In this document: positions 42,826 to 52,226 of the stretch, one piece after another | Numbering within the stretch: position 1 is the stretch's first letter | Layout of the letters: each line of letters begins with the position of its first letter | Assembly: GCF_025802015.1 (NCBI RefSeq) | Contig: NZ_JAOYFC010000001.1 | Span: 496,001-560,000, forward strand | Direction: 5' to 3' | Length of the DNA: 64,000 nucleotides | From: Falsihalocynthiibacter halioticoli | Lineage (GTDB): Bacteria; Pseudomonadota; Alphaproteobacteria; Rhodobacterales; Rhodobacteraceae | Notes under the pieces: model-generated | Database searches by the model: none | Seen by the model: the letters and a program-made list of their open reading frames with translations, nothing else | Told to the model about the DNA's origin: nothing | Translations under genes and position numbers: made by a program

Positions 42826-44100
42826 TTAGACGATACCGCCGCCCGAGCCGTCAGCTTTTGGCCGTTTTGCGGCAACTTCGGCGCGATAGCCAGAGGCGCG
42901 GTATGTCTCGATGGGGTCAATCGCACCACCAGACAATTCGCGTGCTTTGGCAAGGATCGGATCAACATCTGTGCGGAAGGCCGCACGCAGGGTTGCCGAA
43001 GCCATAAGCGCATCGTTGTCGGACTGGTATCCGGCAAGCGCTTTACGATCCACCAAAGAAGCCTGAATGAAGGCGCGTTGGATTTCGATAGACGACACCA
43101 TCAGGCTTTCAATCGGGTCAGTCACATTGTGCGACTGATCGATCATATGCGCGAGGTCGAGGTCAGGAGTGTTTTCGGCATCGACCAACTCGTTCCAGAC
43201 GAGGAAGAGGCGGTAGGGGTCAATCGTGCCGCTATCAAGATCGTCGTCGCCGTATTTGCTGTCGTTGAAGTGGAAGCCGCCAAGCTTGCCCGCATGGATC
43301 AGGCGCGAGACGATCATCTCGATGTTCACATTCGGCGCGTGGTGTCCAAGATCAACGAGACACATCGCTTTCTCGCCAAGCTCTTGCGCTGTCAGTAGCG
43401 AGGTGCCCCAATCCTGAACAACGGTAGAATAAAAGGCGGGCTCATAGATTTTGTGCTCCGAGAAGATCCGCCAATCATCTGGGAGACCTTTGTAAATCGC
43501 CTTCATCGAATCGAGATAGCGCTCGAACTGACGTCCCATATGGGTCTGGCCAGGGAAGTTCGCACCATCGCCGATCCAGACGGTCAGCGCCCTGGAACCG
43601 ATAGCCTTGCCGATCTCAATGCATTCAAGATTGTGCTCGACCGCCTGCGCGCGAGTTTCCTCGTTGGTGTGGCTGAGTGAGCCGTATTTATAGGACTGTG
43701 TCTGATCTGGCTGGTCCTGAAAGGTGTTGGAGTTCATCGCGTCAAAGGAAAGGCCGTATTCGTCAGCTTTTGCTTTAAGGTCCGCAGGATCGGCCTTGTC
43801 CCATGGGATGTGCAGCGAAACCGACGGCGCGGCGCGCGTGAGTGTATGGATCACACCGCAATCGTCGAGCTTGTCGAAAATATTGGCGGGCTCGCCTTCA
43901 CCGGGAAAACGGGCAAAGCGGGTCCCGCCCGTGCCGGTTCCCCATGATGGTACCGCAACGCCGAAGCCTTGCGCGCGCTTCACGATGGCGTTGATATCGA
44001 TGCCCTTGCGGTCAAGCCGCTCGGCAAGTTGGTTGAAGTCTGTTTCAAGGTCCGCGGCGCGTTTGGCGTTTTCGGCCTCGATAATGGATTTGTCTAGCAT
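42826..44100 (-). CDS. rhaI: L-rhamnose isomerase (RhaI type)
   Basis: Converts L-rhamnose to L-rhamnulose. The 424 residues belong to the xylose-isomerase-like barrel family distinct from E. coli RhaA. Metal and substrate motifs are SLHIPWD, FSEHKIYEPAFY, CLVDLGHHAPN and GFHFNDSKYGDDDL. It starts at 44100 after GGGAGG; the frame is open to 44145. It follows rhaD by 56 bases, an operon order also known from Rhizobium. Confidence 0.94.
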   Translation of the reverse strand: MLDKSIIEAENAKRAADLETDFNQLAERLDRKGIDINAIVKRAQGFGVAVPSWGTGTGGTRFARFPGEGEPANIFDKLDDCGVIHTLTRAAPSVSLHIPWDKADPADLKAKADEYGLSFDAMNSNTFQDQPDQTQSYKYGSLSHTNEETRAQAVEHNLECIEIGKAIGSRALTVWIGDGANFPGQTHMGRQFERYLDSMKAIYKGLPDDWRIFSEHKIYEPAFYSTVVQDWGTSLLTAQELGEKAMCLVDLGHHAPNVNIEMIVSRLIHAGKLGGFHFNDSKYGDDDLDSGTIDPYRLFLVWNELVDAENTPDLDLAHMIDQSHNVTDPIESLMVSSIEIQRAFIQASLVDRKALAGYQSDNDALMASATLRAAFRTDVDPILAKARELSGGAIDPIETYRASGYRAEVAAKRPKADGSGGGIV

Positions 44101-44156
44101 AATGTCCTCCCGAAGCCTCGCGGGCGCCAGAGCCTGACGCCGCACGAGGGGATAGT

Positions 44157-46253
44157 TTAGCGTGTAAAGGCCTGAACGTTGCCTGCGTCGACATTCACGA
44201 TGTTACCTGTCGATTTTGCCGATTTGTCGGAGGCAAAGAAATAGGCCGCCTCGGCAATGTCTTCAGGTAGAACAGAGCGCTTCAGCATGGAGCGGTTGCG
44301 GTACATCTCCTCAAGACCCTCTTTGTCGGTTCCATATGTACCGGCACGTTGGTCAAGCCACTCACCTTCCCAGATTTTAGAGCCGCGCAGAACCGCATCA
44401 GGGTTCACTACGTTAACGCGGATGCCAGCCTCTGCACCCTCAAGCGCGAGGCAGCGGGCAAGGTGGATTTCAGATGCTTTGGCTGTGCAATATGCCGCAG
44501 CGTTCGGCGAGGCTGCGAGACCGTTTTTCGACGCAACAAACACAACAGAGCCGCCCATATCCTGAACGCGCATCATCTTGAACGCTTCACGCGACACGAG
44601 GAAGTAACCTGTGGAGAGGATATCCATGTTCTTGTTCCAAAGGTCGAGCGTTGTCTCTTCTACAGGTGCAGAAGAGGCGATGCCTGCATTGGAAACCAGA
44701 ATATCGACGCCGCCAAATTCAACCGCCGTGTAGGCATATGCAGCAGCAACAGCGTCCTCGTCTGTAACGTTCATGACAACGGTGCGCACAACATCTTTGC
44801 CATAGCGCGAGGTTAGGTTGTCATAGGTTGCCTTGAGGCTATCCTCGTTGATGTCGGCCAGCATCACGCAGGCCCCTTCGGAGAGATAGCGTTCAGCGGT
44901 GGCCGAACCAATGCCGCCAGCACCACCAGTCACAAGCGCAACTTGGCCAGCGAGGCTCTTGGGTTTCGGCATCCGCTGGAGTTTCGCTTCTTCAAGGAGC
45001 CAGTATTCGATGTCGAAAGCTTCTTGCTCGGGTAGGCCACAGTACTCGGAGACAGCGGAAGCGCCGCGCATCACATTGATTGCGTTGACATAGAACTCGC
45101 CCGAAATCCGCGCGGTTGCGCGATCCTTGGCGAAGGTGATCATGCCCACGCCAGGAATGAGGTAAACAACTGCATTCGGGTCGCGTAGAGCGGGGCTGTC
45201 GTCGTGCTTGCAGCGATCGTAATACGCCGCGTAGCCTTCGCGATACTTGGCAATCTGAGCTTCGAGACCTTCAAGCACTTCGTCGATGTTGTTTTTTGCT
45301 GGGTCGAAATCAACAACCAGCGGGCAAATCTTGGTGCGGAGGAAGTGATCGGGGCAGGACGTGCCGAGCGCCGCGAGGGCAGGCATATCTTTAGCGTTCA
45401 CGAATTCCAGAACAGCGTCGGAGTCTACAAAGTTGCCGACCATGTGCTGCTGACCGGAAACAAAACCACGAATCGCGGGCATCAGCTTCGCTGCAACTTC
45501 GCGACGGGCTTTTGTTTCAAGACTTTCGTGAACTGCACCACCGAAAGCGGGCACATCAGCAGTTTTCTCTTCAAAGTAAGCGATGGCTTTGTTGATGATC
45601 TCAAGCGTCAGCTCATAACAAGTCTTGGCGTCGTCATCCCATGTGAACAGCCCGTGTGATTCGAGAACAACGCCTTTTGCGTCGGGATTCTCTAGGCAGA
45701 ATTTCTCCAGCCACAGACCCAATTCGTAGCCCGGTTTTTTCCAAGGCAGCCAGCCGATATCGTCGCCAAAAATCTCTTTGGTCATGGCCTTACTGTCTTT
45801 GGTTGCCGCAATTGCGATGATCGCATCAGGGTGCATGTGATCGACGTGCGCTTTGGGAACATACGCGTGCAGCGGCGTATCGATTGAGGCCGCGCGAGGG
45901 TTCAGGTTGAACGTACAATGGGGCAGGTAGCCGACCATTTCATCTTCAAATTCGACACCGCGATACTTGCCTTTAAGGGCGCGGAGTTTGTCCATGTACA
46001 GCGTTGAAAAACCGTCCATTTTGATCGATCCAACGTCGCCACCAGAGCCTTTGACCCAAAGCACTTCGACCTCTTCGCCGGAAAGCGGATCAGCTTGAAA
46101 AACCTTAGCTGAGGTGTTGCCACCGCCATAGTTGGTCACACGCTTGTCAGAGCCAAGCAGGTTTGAGCGATACAGAAGCTTTTCAGGCTCGCTCATATTC
46201 GCGGCTTTCGCGTCATCCCAGAGCGAAGCTAGCTGGGTTGTTTCGGTGGTCAT
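44157..46253 (-). CDS. rhaD: Bifunctional rhamnulose-1-phosphate aldolase / short-chain alcohol dehydrogenase
   Basis: A 698-residue fusion. The N-terminal class II aldolase domain (about 1-400) has NYGGGNTSAK, HVDHMHPDAII and VLESHGLFTW with zinc histidines and splits rhamnulose 1-phosphate into DHAP and L-lactaldehyde. The C-terminal SDR domain (about 435-698) has VALVTGGAGGIGSATAERYL, NAGIAS and YCTAKAS and should oxidise lactaldehyde to lactate. The start at 46253 follows GGGAGGAG. It is divergent from rhaR, with repeated operator-like words between. Confidence 0.95.
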   Translation of the reverse strand: MTTETTQLASLWDDAKAANMSEPEKLLYRSNLLGSDKRVTNYGGGNTSAKVFQADPLSGEEVEVLWVKGSGGDVGSIKMDGFSTLYMDKLRALKGKYRGVEFEDEMVGYLPHCTFNLNPRAASIDTPLHAYVPKAHVDHMHPDAIIAIAATKDSKAMTKEIFGDDIGWLPWKKPGYELGLWLEKFCLENPDAKGVVLESHGLFTWDDDAKTCYELTLEIINKAIAYFEEKTADVPAFGGAVHESLETKARREVAAKLMPAIRGFVSGQQHMVGNFVDSDAVLEFVNAKDMPALAALGTSCPDHFLRTKICPLVVDFDPAKNNIDEVLEGLEAQIAKYREGYAAYYDRCKHDDSPALRDPNAVVYLIPGVGMITFAKDRATARISGEFYVNAINVMRGASAVSEYCGLPEQEAFDIEYWLLEEAKLQRMPKPKSLAGQVALVTGGAGGIGSATAERYLSEGACVMLADINEDSLKATYDNLTSRYGKDVVRTVVMNVTDEDAVAAAYAYTAVEFGGVDILVSNAGIASSAPVEETTLDLWNKNMDILSTGYFLVSREAFKMMRVQDMGGSVVFVASKNGLAASPNAAAYCTAKASEIHLARCLALEGAEAGIRVNVVNPDAVLRGSKIWEGEWLDQRAGTYGTDKEGLEEMYRNRSMLKRSVLPEDIAEAAYFFASDKSAKSTGNIVNVDAGNVQAFTR

Positions 46254-46285
46254 TGTGATCTCCTCCCGATCCGTGGATAGTCTGG

Positions 46286-46361
46286 TCAAATTTGGTCAGA
46301 GACTGAGCGTGTTGCGACAAGATGTCAATCATAAATAGTCATAAACGATCAAATTTGGGCA
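46286..46361. promoter_or_regulatory. Direct-repeat operator region between rhaD and rhaR
   Basis: TCAAATTTGGTCA (46286-46298) and TCAAATTTGGGCA (46349-46361) are 63 bases apart, about six helical turns. Between them TCATAAA occurs twice, at 46329 and 46339, 10 bases apart. This spacing fits looped or cooperative binding of an oligomeric DeoR-family repressor controlling both rhaDI and rhaRSTPQMK. Confidence 0.6.
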
Positions 46362-46440
46362 AAAATGAAAGAAAATGACAATTAGTGATTGACATGCGTG
46401 TGTCATCTGCGGCACCGTTGCTGTCAACAGGAGGAGAAGA

Positions 46441-47241
46441 ATGCACGAAAAGGAACGCCATAGGATCATTCTGTCTGCGGTACAGGACCGTCCGGTTGCG
46501 ACGGTTTTGGAGTTGTGCAGCATGACTGGAGCGTCCGAGGCGACAGTGCGGCGCGATATTTCTGCTTTGCATAAAGCTAAGAAGCTGCGCCGCGTGCGTG
46601 GCGGAGCAGAGGCGTTACATCCAAATCAATTCCTTGGCTTGGCTGGACGTCCTTTTGCAGTGAATGAAACGATCAACATCGCGCAAAAGCAAGCAATCGC
46701 CCGCAAGGCAGTCGAGTTATGCGACGAAGGTGAGCCGATCATTATCAATGGCGGTACGTCGACTTTCCAGATGGTGCACCCTCTAACAACCAAGCGCTTT
46801 CAGGTTTTTACCAACTCATTTCCGATTGCCGAGCACCTTCTCCAGAACTCGAAAAACACCGTCTTGATGTCAGGCGGGGTGATCTATCGGGAGCAAAAGA
46901 TTGTGCTTTCGCCGTTCGATAATGACGTGACCCGCAATTTCTATGCGCGCCGAATGTTTATGGGCGCACAGGGCGTTGGGCCACTTGGCGTGATGGAAGC
47001 GGACCCGCTGATCATTCAGGCCGAGCAAAAGCTGATCGGGCAGGCCGATGAGCTCGTGCTTCTAGTCGACTCTAGCAAATTCAAAGCGCGCTCCAGCCTC
47101 GTGCTGTGCCCGCTGAACAAGATTGATGTGCTGATTACCGATGAAGGTATCAGCGACCGTGACGCCGCAATGGTGGAATCGGCAGACATCGAACTGATCG
47201 TGGTGCCAGTTGGTGCCTCGAAAGAAGAGGTGGCTTCGTAA
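46441..47241 (+). CDS. rhaR: DeoR-family regulator of rhamnose genes
   Basis: Repressor of 266 residues. The N-terminal helix-turn-helix contains MTGASEATVRRDISAL, and the C-terminal sugar-phosphate sensor domain has INGGTSTFQM, MSGGVIYREQ and LVDSSKFKARSSL. It starts the transport operon after AGGAGGAG. The ligand is probably a phosphorylated intermediate such as rhamnulose phosphate; this is inferred from the family. Confidence 0.92.
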   Translation: MHEKERHRIILSAVQDRPVATVLELCSMTGASEATVRRDISALHKAKKLRRVRGGAEALHPNQFLGLAGRPFAVNETINIAQKQAIARKAVELCDEGEPIIINGGTSTFQMVHPLTTKRFQVFTNSFPIAEHLLQNSKNTVLMSGGVIYREQKIVLSPFDNDVTRNFYARRMFMGAQGVGPLGVMEADPLIIQAEQKLIGQADELVLLVDSSKFKARSSLVLCPLNKIDVLITDEGISDRDAAMVESADIELIVVPVGASKEEVAS

Positions 47242-47296
47242 TCACCGACATGAATGCGGAGCTGCAAATGTTTTGGAACCAAAGGGAGGAAATCCA

Positions 47297-48286
47297 ATGA
47301 AACTAACCAAACTTCTCGCATCTGCGGCCGTTGCTGCAGGTTTGTTTGCTGGCCCCGCGTCCGCCGAAGACATGCGCATTGCGCTTGTTGTAAAGGCTCT
47401 TGGCATCGGCTTCTTTGAGGCTGCTGCGAAAGGCGCTGAAGAAGCAGCCGAAGAGCTTGGCGGTGTAGAAATCATTTACACTGGTCCAACAGACACAACT
47501 GCCGAAGGCCAGATCGAAGTGATCAACTCGCTGATCGCGCAGAACGTTGATGCGATTGCAATCTCCGCTAACGACACAGACGCTCTTGTGCCGACACTTA
47601 AGAAGGCCATGCAGCGCGGCATCACTGTTGTGTCTTGGGACTCTGGCGTTGCAGAGGATGGCCGTCAGGCGCACCTTAACCCGTCATCGAACCCACTCAT
47701 CGGCAACATGATCATCAAACTCGCTGCTGATCACCTGCCTGATGGGGGTGAAGTTGCTGTTCTTTCGGCGACTACAACTTCGACAAACCAGAACGTCTGG
47801 ATCGAAGAGATGAACAAGGTCATGGGCGATTACCCTGGCATCGAAGTTGTTGCGACTGTTTACGGTGATGACCTTGCCGATAAATCCTATCGTGAGGCCA
47901 CTGGCCTGATGCAATCCCACCCGGATCTTGATGCGATCATCGCGCCAACTTCTGTTGGTATCGTTGCGGCAGCACAAGCCGTTGCTGATGCTGGCAAGAT
48001 CGGCGAAGTCAACGTAACTGGTCTCGGTCTGCCGTCTGAAATGGCGGGTGCGATCGAAAGCGGTGCGTCCAAGTCCTTCGCAATCTGGAACCCGATTGAT
48101 CTCGGTTACTCTGCAACAATGCTTGCTCACCAGCTTGCAACTGAAGCAGCAACAGCCGAGCCAGGTGCGGAAATCTCCATTGGTCGCATGGGTACCATCA
48201 CGCTGGACGACACAAACGCCGCCGCGATGGCCGATCCGTTTGTATACGACTCCAGCAACATCGATGACTTCAAGGATATCTTCTAA
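47297..48286 (+). CDS. rhaS: Rhamnose ABC transporter substrate-binding protein
   Basis: Periplasmic sugar-binding protein of 329 residues, family of ribose/rhamnose receptors. The signal peptide MKLTKLLASAAVAAGLFAGP ends around residue 23 (ASA). Core motifs are GPTDTTAEGQIEVINSLI, AISANDTDAL and VVSWDSGV. GGGAGGAAATCCA precedes the ATG at 47297. A strong hairpin lies between its stop and rhaT. Here rhaS denotes the receptor, as in Rhizobium, not the E. coli AraC-type regulator. Confidence 0.94.
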   Translation: MKLTKLLASAAVAAGLFAGPASAEDMRIALVVKALGIGFFEAAAKGAEEAAEELGGVEIIYTGPTDTTAEGQIEVINSLIAQNVDAIAISANDTDALVPTLKKAMQRGITVVSWDSGVAEDGRQAHLNPSSNPLIGNMIIKLAADHLPDGGEVAVLSATTTSTNQNVWIEEMNKVMGDYPGIEVVATVYGDDLADKSYREATGLMQSHPDLDAIIAPTSVGIVAAAQAVADAGKIGEVNVTGLGLPSEMAGAIESGASKSFAIWNPIDLGYSATMLAHQLATEAATAEPGAEISIGRMGTITLDDTNAAAMADPFVYDSSNIDDFKDIF

Positions 48287-48311
48287 GATACTCTGATTAC
48301 TTAAATCGATT

Positions 48312-48347
48312 GGCAGGGGCGGCGTAGCATTTCGCCGCCCCACTGCC
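48312..48347 (+). other. Intercistronic hairpin between rhaS and rhaT
   Basis: GGCAG-GGGCGGCG, loop TAGCATTT, CGCCGCCC-CA-CTGCC: 13 base pairs with a 2-base bulge, no T-run. It begins 26 bases after the rhaS stop and could stabilise the rhaS message so that receptor outnumbers transporter. Confidence 0.72.
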
Positions 48348-48392
48348 CAAACGAACAAGCTGCTCAATGCGAGCCGCTACGGGGATGTGTTC

Positions 48393-49937
48393 ATGCAAGA
48401 CCTTACACAAAAACCAGATGTCAAAACGCAGGGCGGAGCCGTTCTGAAGCTTGACGGCATCACCAAGTCTTTTCCGGGTGTCAAAGCGCTGGATGGCGTA
48501 GAGCTGGAACTTCACGCAGGTGAAGTCACGGCGCTCATTGGCGAAAACGGTGCGGGTAAATCGACTGTGGTGAAAACCCTGACGGGAATCTATCAGCCTG
48601 ATGGCGGCAGCATTCTTTTGAATGGCGCGCCTGTTCGTTTCGCCACACCGCAGGATGCAGCTGATGCGGGCGTTACGGCGATTCATCAGGAAACGGTTTT
48701 GTTTGACGAGTTGAGCGTGGCCGAAAACGTCTTTATCGGCCATGCCCCCAAAAACAAGTTCGGTCTCATCGACAAGAAGGCGATGTTTGACCGGACGACC
48801 GAAATTCTTAATTCCATCGGCGCCAAGATCGACGCCCATGTGAAACTAAAAGACCTAGGTATTGCCTCTCGACATCTTGTTGCGATCTCTCGCGCGCTGT
48901 CGGTCGAGGCGCAGGTCGTGATTATGGACGAGCCAACTGCCGCGCTCAGCCAGACCGAGATCGAAGAACTTTACGAATTGGTCGATACGTTGAAAGCGCA
49001 GGGTAAAGCGATCCTCTTTATCTCGCACAAATTCGACGAGATTTTCCGTATTGCGGATCGCTACACCGTGTTCCGCGACGGGCAGTACGTTGGTGCGGGT
49101 CTTATGAAAGACGTGAAAGAGGCTGATTTGGTGCAGATGATGGTTGGCCGTGCGGTTGAGCAGCTATTCCCCAAGCGTGAGGCCGAAATTGGCGAAGAAG
49201 TTCTTACTGTTGCTGGCTATAGCCACCCGACAGAGTTTGAAGACATCAACTTTACGCTCCGCAAAGGCGAAATCCTCGGGTTCTACGGGCTTGTTGGCGC
49301 GGGTCGTTCAGAATTTATGCAGTCGCTTATCGGTATCACCCGCCCGTCCAAAGGCGCAGTGAATATCAATGGCGATGTTCGGGTGATCCGCTCTCCGGCC
49401 GAGGCAATCGATGCAGGTATCGTTTACGTTCCCGAAGATCGCGGTAAACAGGGCGCAATCCTTGATATGCCGATCTTCCAGAACGTGACGCTTCCGTCGC
49501 TCAAGAAAACGTCACGCGATGGGTTTATTCAACTAGCCAATGAATTCGCTCTGGCACGCGAATATACCGAGCGGCTCGATCTTCGGGCGGCGTCACTTGA
49601 TACCAACGTGGGCGCGCTCTCTGGCGGAAACCAACAGAAGGTCGTGATTGCGAAGTGGCTGGCAACGAAACCGCGTGTCATCATTCTGGATGAACCGACC
49701 AAAGGGATTGATATCGGCTCTAAGGCTGCGGTTCATGATTTCATGTCCGAGCTCGCATCCGAGGGTCTTTCGGTCATTATGGTCAGTTCTGAAATTCCTG
49801 AAATTCTTGGTATGTCCGATCGTGTGATCGTGATGCGAGAGGGCCGGATGGTCGCCGAGCTTGAAGGGGATGACATGAAGCCGGAAACCCTTGTTCGCCA
49901 CGCCGTTGGCATCAATTCAACAGGAGATGCAGCATGA
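48393..49937 (+). CDS. rhaT: Rhamnose ABC transporter ATPase (double ATPase domain)
   Basis: Sugar-importer ATPase of 514 residues with two ATP-binding halves. The first has Walker A GENGAGKSTVVKTL, signature LGIASRHLVAISRAL and Walker B VVIMDEPTAAL. The second has the degenerate GLVGAGRSEFMQ and an intact signature ALSGGNQQKVVIAKWL plus VIILDEPTKGID, as usual in this family. The ATG at 48393 is 8 bases after GGGG; a GTG two codons upstream is possible. It overlaps rhaP by ATGA. Confidence 0.94.
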   Translation: MQDLTQKPDVKTQGGAVLKLDGITKSFPGVKALDGVELELHAGEVTALIGENGAGKSTVVKTLTGIYQPDGGSILLNGAPVRFATPQDAADAGVTAIHQETVLFDELSVAENVFIGHAPKNKFGLIDKKAMFDRTTEILNSIGAKIDAHVKLKDLGIASRHLVAISRALSVEAQVVIMDEPTAALSQTEIEELYELVDTLKAQGKAILFISHKFDEIFRIADRYTVFRDGQYVGAGLMKDVKEADLVQMMVGRAVEQLFPKREAEIGEEVLTVAGYSHPTEFEDINFTLRKGEILGFYGLVGAGRSEFMQSLIGITRPSKGAVNINGDVRVIRSPAEAIDAGIVYVPEDRGKQGAILDMPIFQNVTLPSLKKTSRDGFIQLANEFALAREYTERLDLRAASLDTNVGALSGGNQQKVVIAKWLATKPRVIILDEPTKGIDIGSKAAVHDFMSELASEGLSVIMVSSEIPEILGMSDRVIVMREGRMVAELEGDDMKPETLVRHAVGINSTGDAA

Positions 49938-50911
49938 GCGCGCTCAAATCTCGCGAAGCCATTCTATTTGGCGCCATCTTTGCCCTCGTGGCTCTGATCG
50001 CAACGCGATTTCCGGGCTTTGTTGCTCCGGGAAACCTCGTTGCGGTGTTTACCGATACAACGCCTCTCATGATCCTCGCGATGGGTCAGATGGTGGTTAT
50101 TCTCACTCGCTGTATCGATCTTTCAGTGGCCGCAAATCTTGCGCTTACAGGGATGGTCTGCGCCATGATCAACGTGGCCGCGCCCGATCTTCCCGTGGCG
50201 GTTATTCTTGTGATTGCGCTTGTGATGGGGTCTGCCCTCGGTGCGATCAACGGTATTCTTGTCTGGAAGCTTAACATCCCGCCAATCGTTGTAACGCTTG
50301 GTACGATGACGATTTTCCGTGGTGTGATCTTCCTTCTGACTGAAGGAAAGTGGATCAACGCCCACGAGATGAGCCCGACCTTTACAGGGTTCCCGCGCGC
50401 CGAATTCCTCGGCATGCCGGTGCTTGGCTGGATAGGCGTTGTGATTGCGATTGTCATGATGGTTGTCATGGCGCGAACTACACTTGGCCGCGCGGTTTAT
50501 GCTGTTGGCGGCAACCCTCATGCGGCGGTCTATACGGGTATTGATGTGGGTAAGACCCAGTTCAAAGCCTTTGTGATCTCTGGAATGTTGGCTGGTCTGA
50601 CTGGCTACCTCTGGGTTGCTCGGTATTCGGTGGCCTATGTTGATATCGCGGGCGGCTTTGAGCTTGATGTTGTGGCGGCCTGTGTGATTGGCGGCGTTTC
50701 TATTGCAGGGGGCGCAGGGACCGTTGTTGGCACGCTGCTTGGCGCGCTCTTTCTTGGCGTTGTTAAAAATGCGCTTCCGGTCGTCGATGTTTCACCGTTC
50801 TGGCAGCTCGCCATCTCTGGCGCTGCGATCATCATCGCCGTTGCGTTCAACGCAAAATCTGGCCGCTCGAAAGGCCGTGTTATCCTTAAATCTGCGGAGC
50901 ATGCACAATGA
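49934..50911 (+). CDS. rhaP: Rhamnose ABC transporter permease RhaP
   Basis: Membrane permease of 325 residues in the ribose-type family. It has about eight to ten hydrophobic segments, the central VTLGTMTIFRGVIFL and the C-terminal ACVIGGVSIAGGAGTVVGTLLGA. It is paired with RhaQ by a 4-base overlap; the two probably form a heterodimeric channel. Confidence 0.93.
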   Translation: MSALKSREAILFGAIFALVALIATRFPGFVAPGNLVAVFTDTTPLMILAMGQMVVILTRCIDLSVAANLALTGMVCAMINVAAPDLPVAVILVIALVMGSALGAINGILVWKLNIPPIVVTLGTMTIFRGVIFLLTEGKWINAHEMSPTFTGFPRAEFLGMPVLGWIGVVIAIVMMVVMARTTLGRAVYAVGGNPHAAVYTGIDVGKTQFKAFVISGMLAGLTGYLWVARYSVAYVDIAGGFELDVVAACVIGGVSIAGGAGTVVGTLLGALFLGVVKNALPVVDVSPFWQLAISGAAIIIAVAFNAKSGRSKGRVILKSAEHAQ

Positions 50912-51903
50912 GCCTTGCTGAAAACACCCCCCGTCACATCCCAGACCGGCTGCGCTCTCCTCTTCAGGCGAAACTCGTAAGCTGGGAAAGCCTTCTCCTC
51001 GCGGTTGGGATTGGCATCTTTATCTTCAACTCGCTTGCGTCTCCGTACTTCCTCAATGCGTGGAACCTGTCGGACGCGACGTTCAACTTTACCGAAAAGG
51101 CGATGATCGCCTTTGCTATGGCGCTACTCATCATCTCTGGCGAGATTGACCTCTCTGTTGCGGCGATTATTGCGCTTGCTTCTACGGCGATGGGTGTCGC
51201 GATGGAGATGGGCGCCGGGACGCCAGTTCTTGTACTGGTCGGGCTTGGTACTGGTTTGCTTTGTGGCGCGTTTAATGGCGCGCTTGTGACCAAACTTGGC
51301 TTGCCGTCGATCGTTGTGACCATCGGTACGATGAGCCTGTTTCGCGGGATCAGTTACATCATCCTTGGCGATGGAGCCTTCCGTGGGTATCCGGAGAGTT
51401 TCTCGTGGTTCGGGCAGGGCTATGTCTTCTGGGTCATCACCGTCGAGTTCGTGATCTTTGCTATCCTCGCGGTAATCTTTGGCGTAGTGCTTCATAAAAC
51501 CAATTTCGGGCGCATGGTTTACGCGATTGGTAATAACCCAACAGGCGCGCTGTTCTCTGGTATCCGTGTGGATCGGGTTAAGATGATCCTGTTCTTGCTG
51601 ACGGGCCTTATGTCTGGCCTTGCGGCAGTTTGCTTGACCTCGCGGCTTGGCTCGACTCGGCCTTCAATCGCCTCCGGTATGGAGCTGGAGATCGTCACGA
51701 TGGTTGTGCTTGGCGGTGTTAATATCCTCGGTGGCTCTGGCTCTATTCCCGGTGTTGTGATTGCGGCCTTCGTTATGGGCCTCGTGACCTTCGGACTTGG
51801 GCTGCTCAATGTGCCGGGGATTGTGATGTCGATCTTTATCGGCCTGTTGTTAATCGGAGTAATTGCATTGCCGCGCCTATGGGCGATGCGGCGCAAATCT
51901 TGA
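50908..51903 (+). CDS. rhaQ: Rhamnose ABC transporter permease RhaQ
   Basis: Second permease, 331 residues, with VTIGTMSLFRGISYI and MVVLGGVNILGGSGSIPGVV. It is about as long as RhaP but has a more polar N-terminus (LAENTPRHIPDRLRSPLQAK). It ends 8 bases before the mutarotase gene. Confidence 0.93.
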   Translation: MSLAENTPRHIPDRLRSPLQAKLVSWESLLLAVGIGIFIFNSLASPYFLNAWNLSDATFNFTEKAMIAFAMALLIISGEIDLSVAAIIALASTAMGVAMEMGAGTPVLVLVGLGTGLLCGAFNGALVTKLGLPSIVVTIGTMSLFRGISYIILGDGAFRGYPESFSWFGQGYVFWVITVEFVIFAILAVIFGVVLHKTNFGRMVYAIGNNPTGALFSGIRVDRVKMILFLLTGLMSGLAAVCLTSRLGSTRPSIASGMELEIVTMVVLGGVNILGGSGSIPGVVIAAFVMGLVTFGLGLLNVPGIVMSIFIGLLLIGVIALPRLWAMRRKS

Positions 51904-51911
51904 GGTTAGGC

Positions 51912-52226
51912 ATGGAAAAAGTTGCTTTCTGCATGACCCTTCACGAGGGTAAACTCGATGAATACCGTCGGCGCCATGACGAGATTTGGCCAGAGTTGGT
52001 CGATCTTCTGAAAGACGCGGGTATCGAGGACTATTCTATCCACTATCATCCACAAACGCGGCAGCTTTTCGGAGTCCTGTGGCGGAGCGGTGATCACGGG
52101 ATGGACGATCTTCCCAATCACCCCGTTATGAAGAAATGGTGGGCGCATATGGCGGACATCATGGAAAGCAACCCTGACAACAGCCCCGTAGTTACCGATT
52201 TGGAAAAGGTCTTTCATCTGGCATGA
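51912..52226 (+). CDS. rhaM: L-rhamnose mutarotase
   Basis: Interconverts alpha and beta L-rhamnose so the isomerase receives its preferred anomer. The 104 residues match the E. coli protein in length. Motifs are CMTLHEGKLDEYRRRHDEIW with the catalytic His, IEDYSIHYHPQTRQLFGVL and the C-terminal VFHLA. The gene is called rhaU in Rhizobium. The start at 51912 follows GAGGTTAG, and it overlaps rhaK by ATGA. Confidence 0.95.
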   Translation: MEKVAFCMTLHEGKLDEYRRRHDEIWPELVDLLKDAGIEDYSIHYHPQTRQLFGVLWRSGDHGMDDLPNHPVMKKWWAHMADIMESNPDNSPVVTDLEKVFHLA

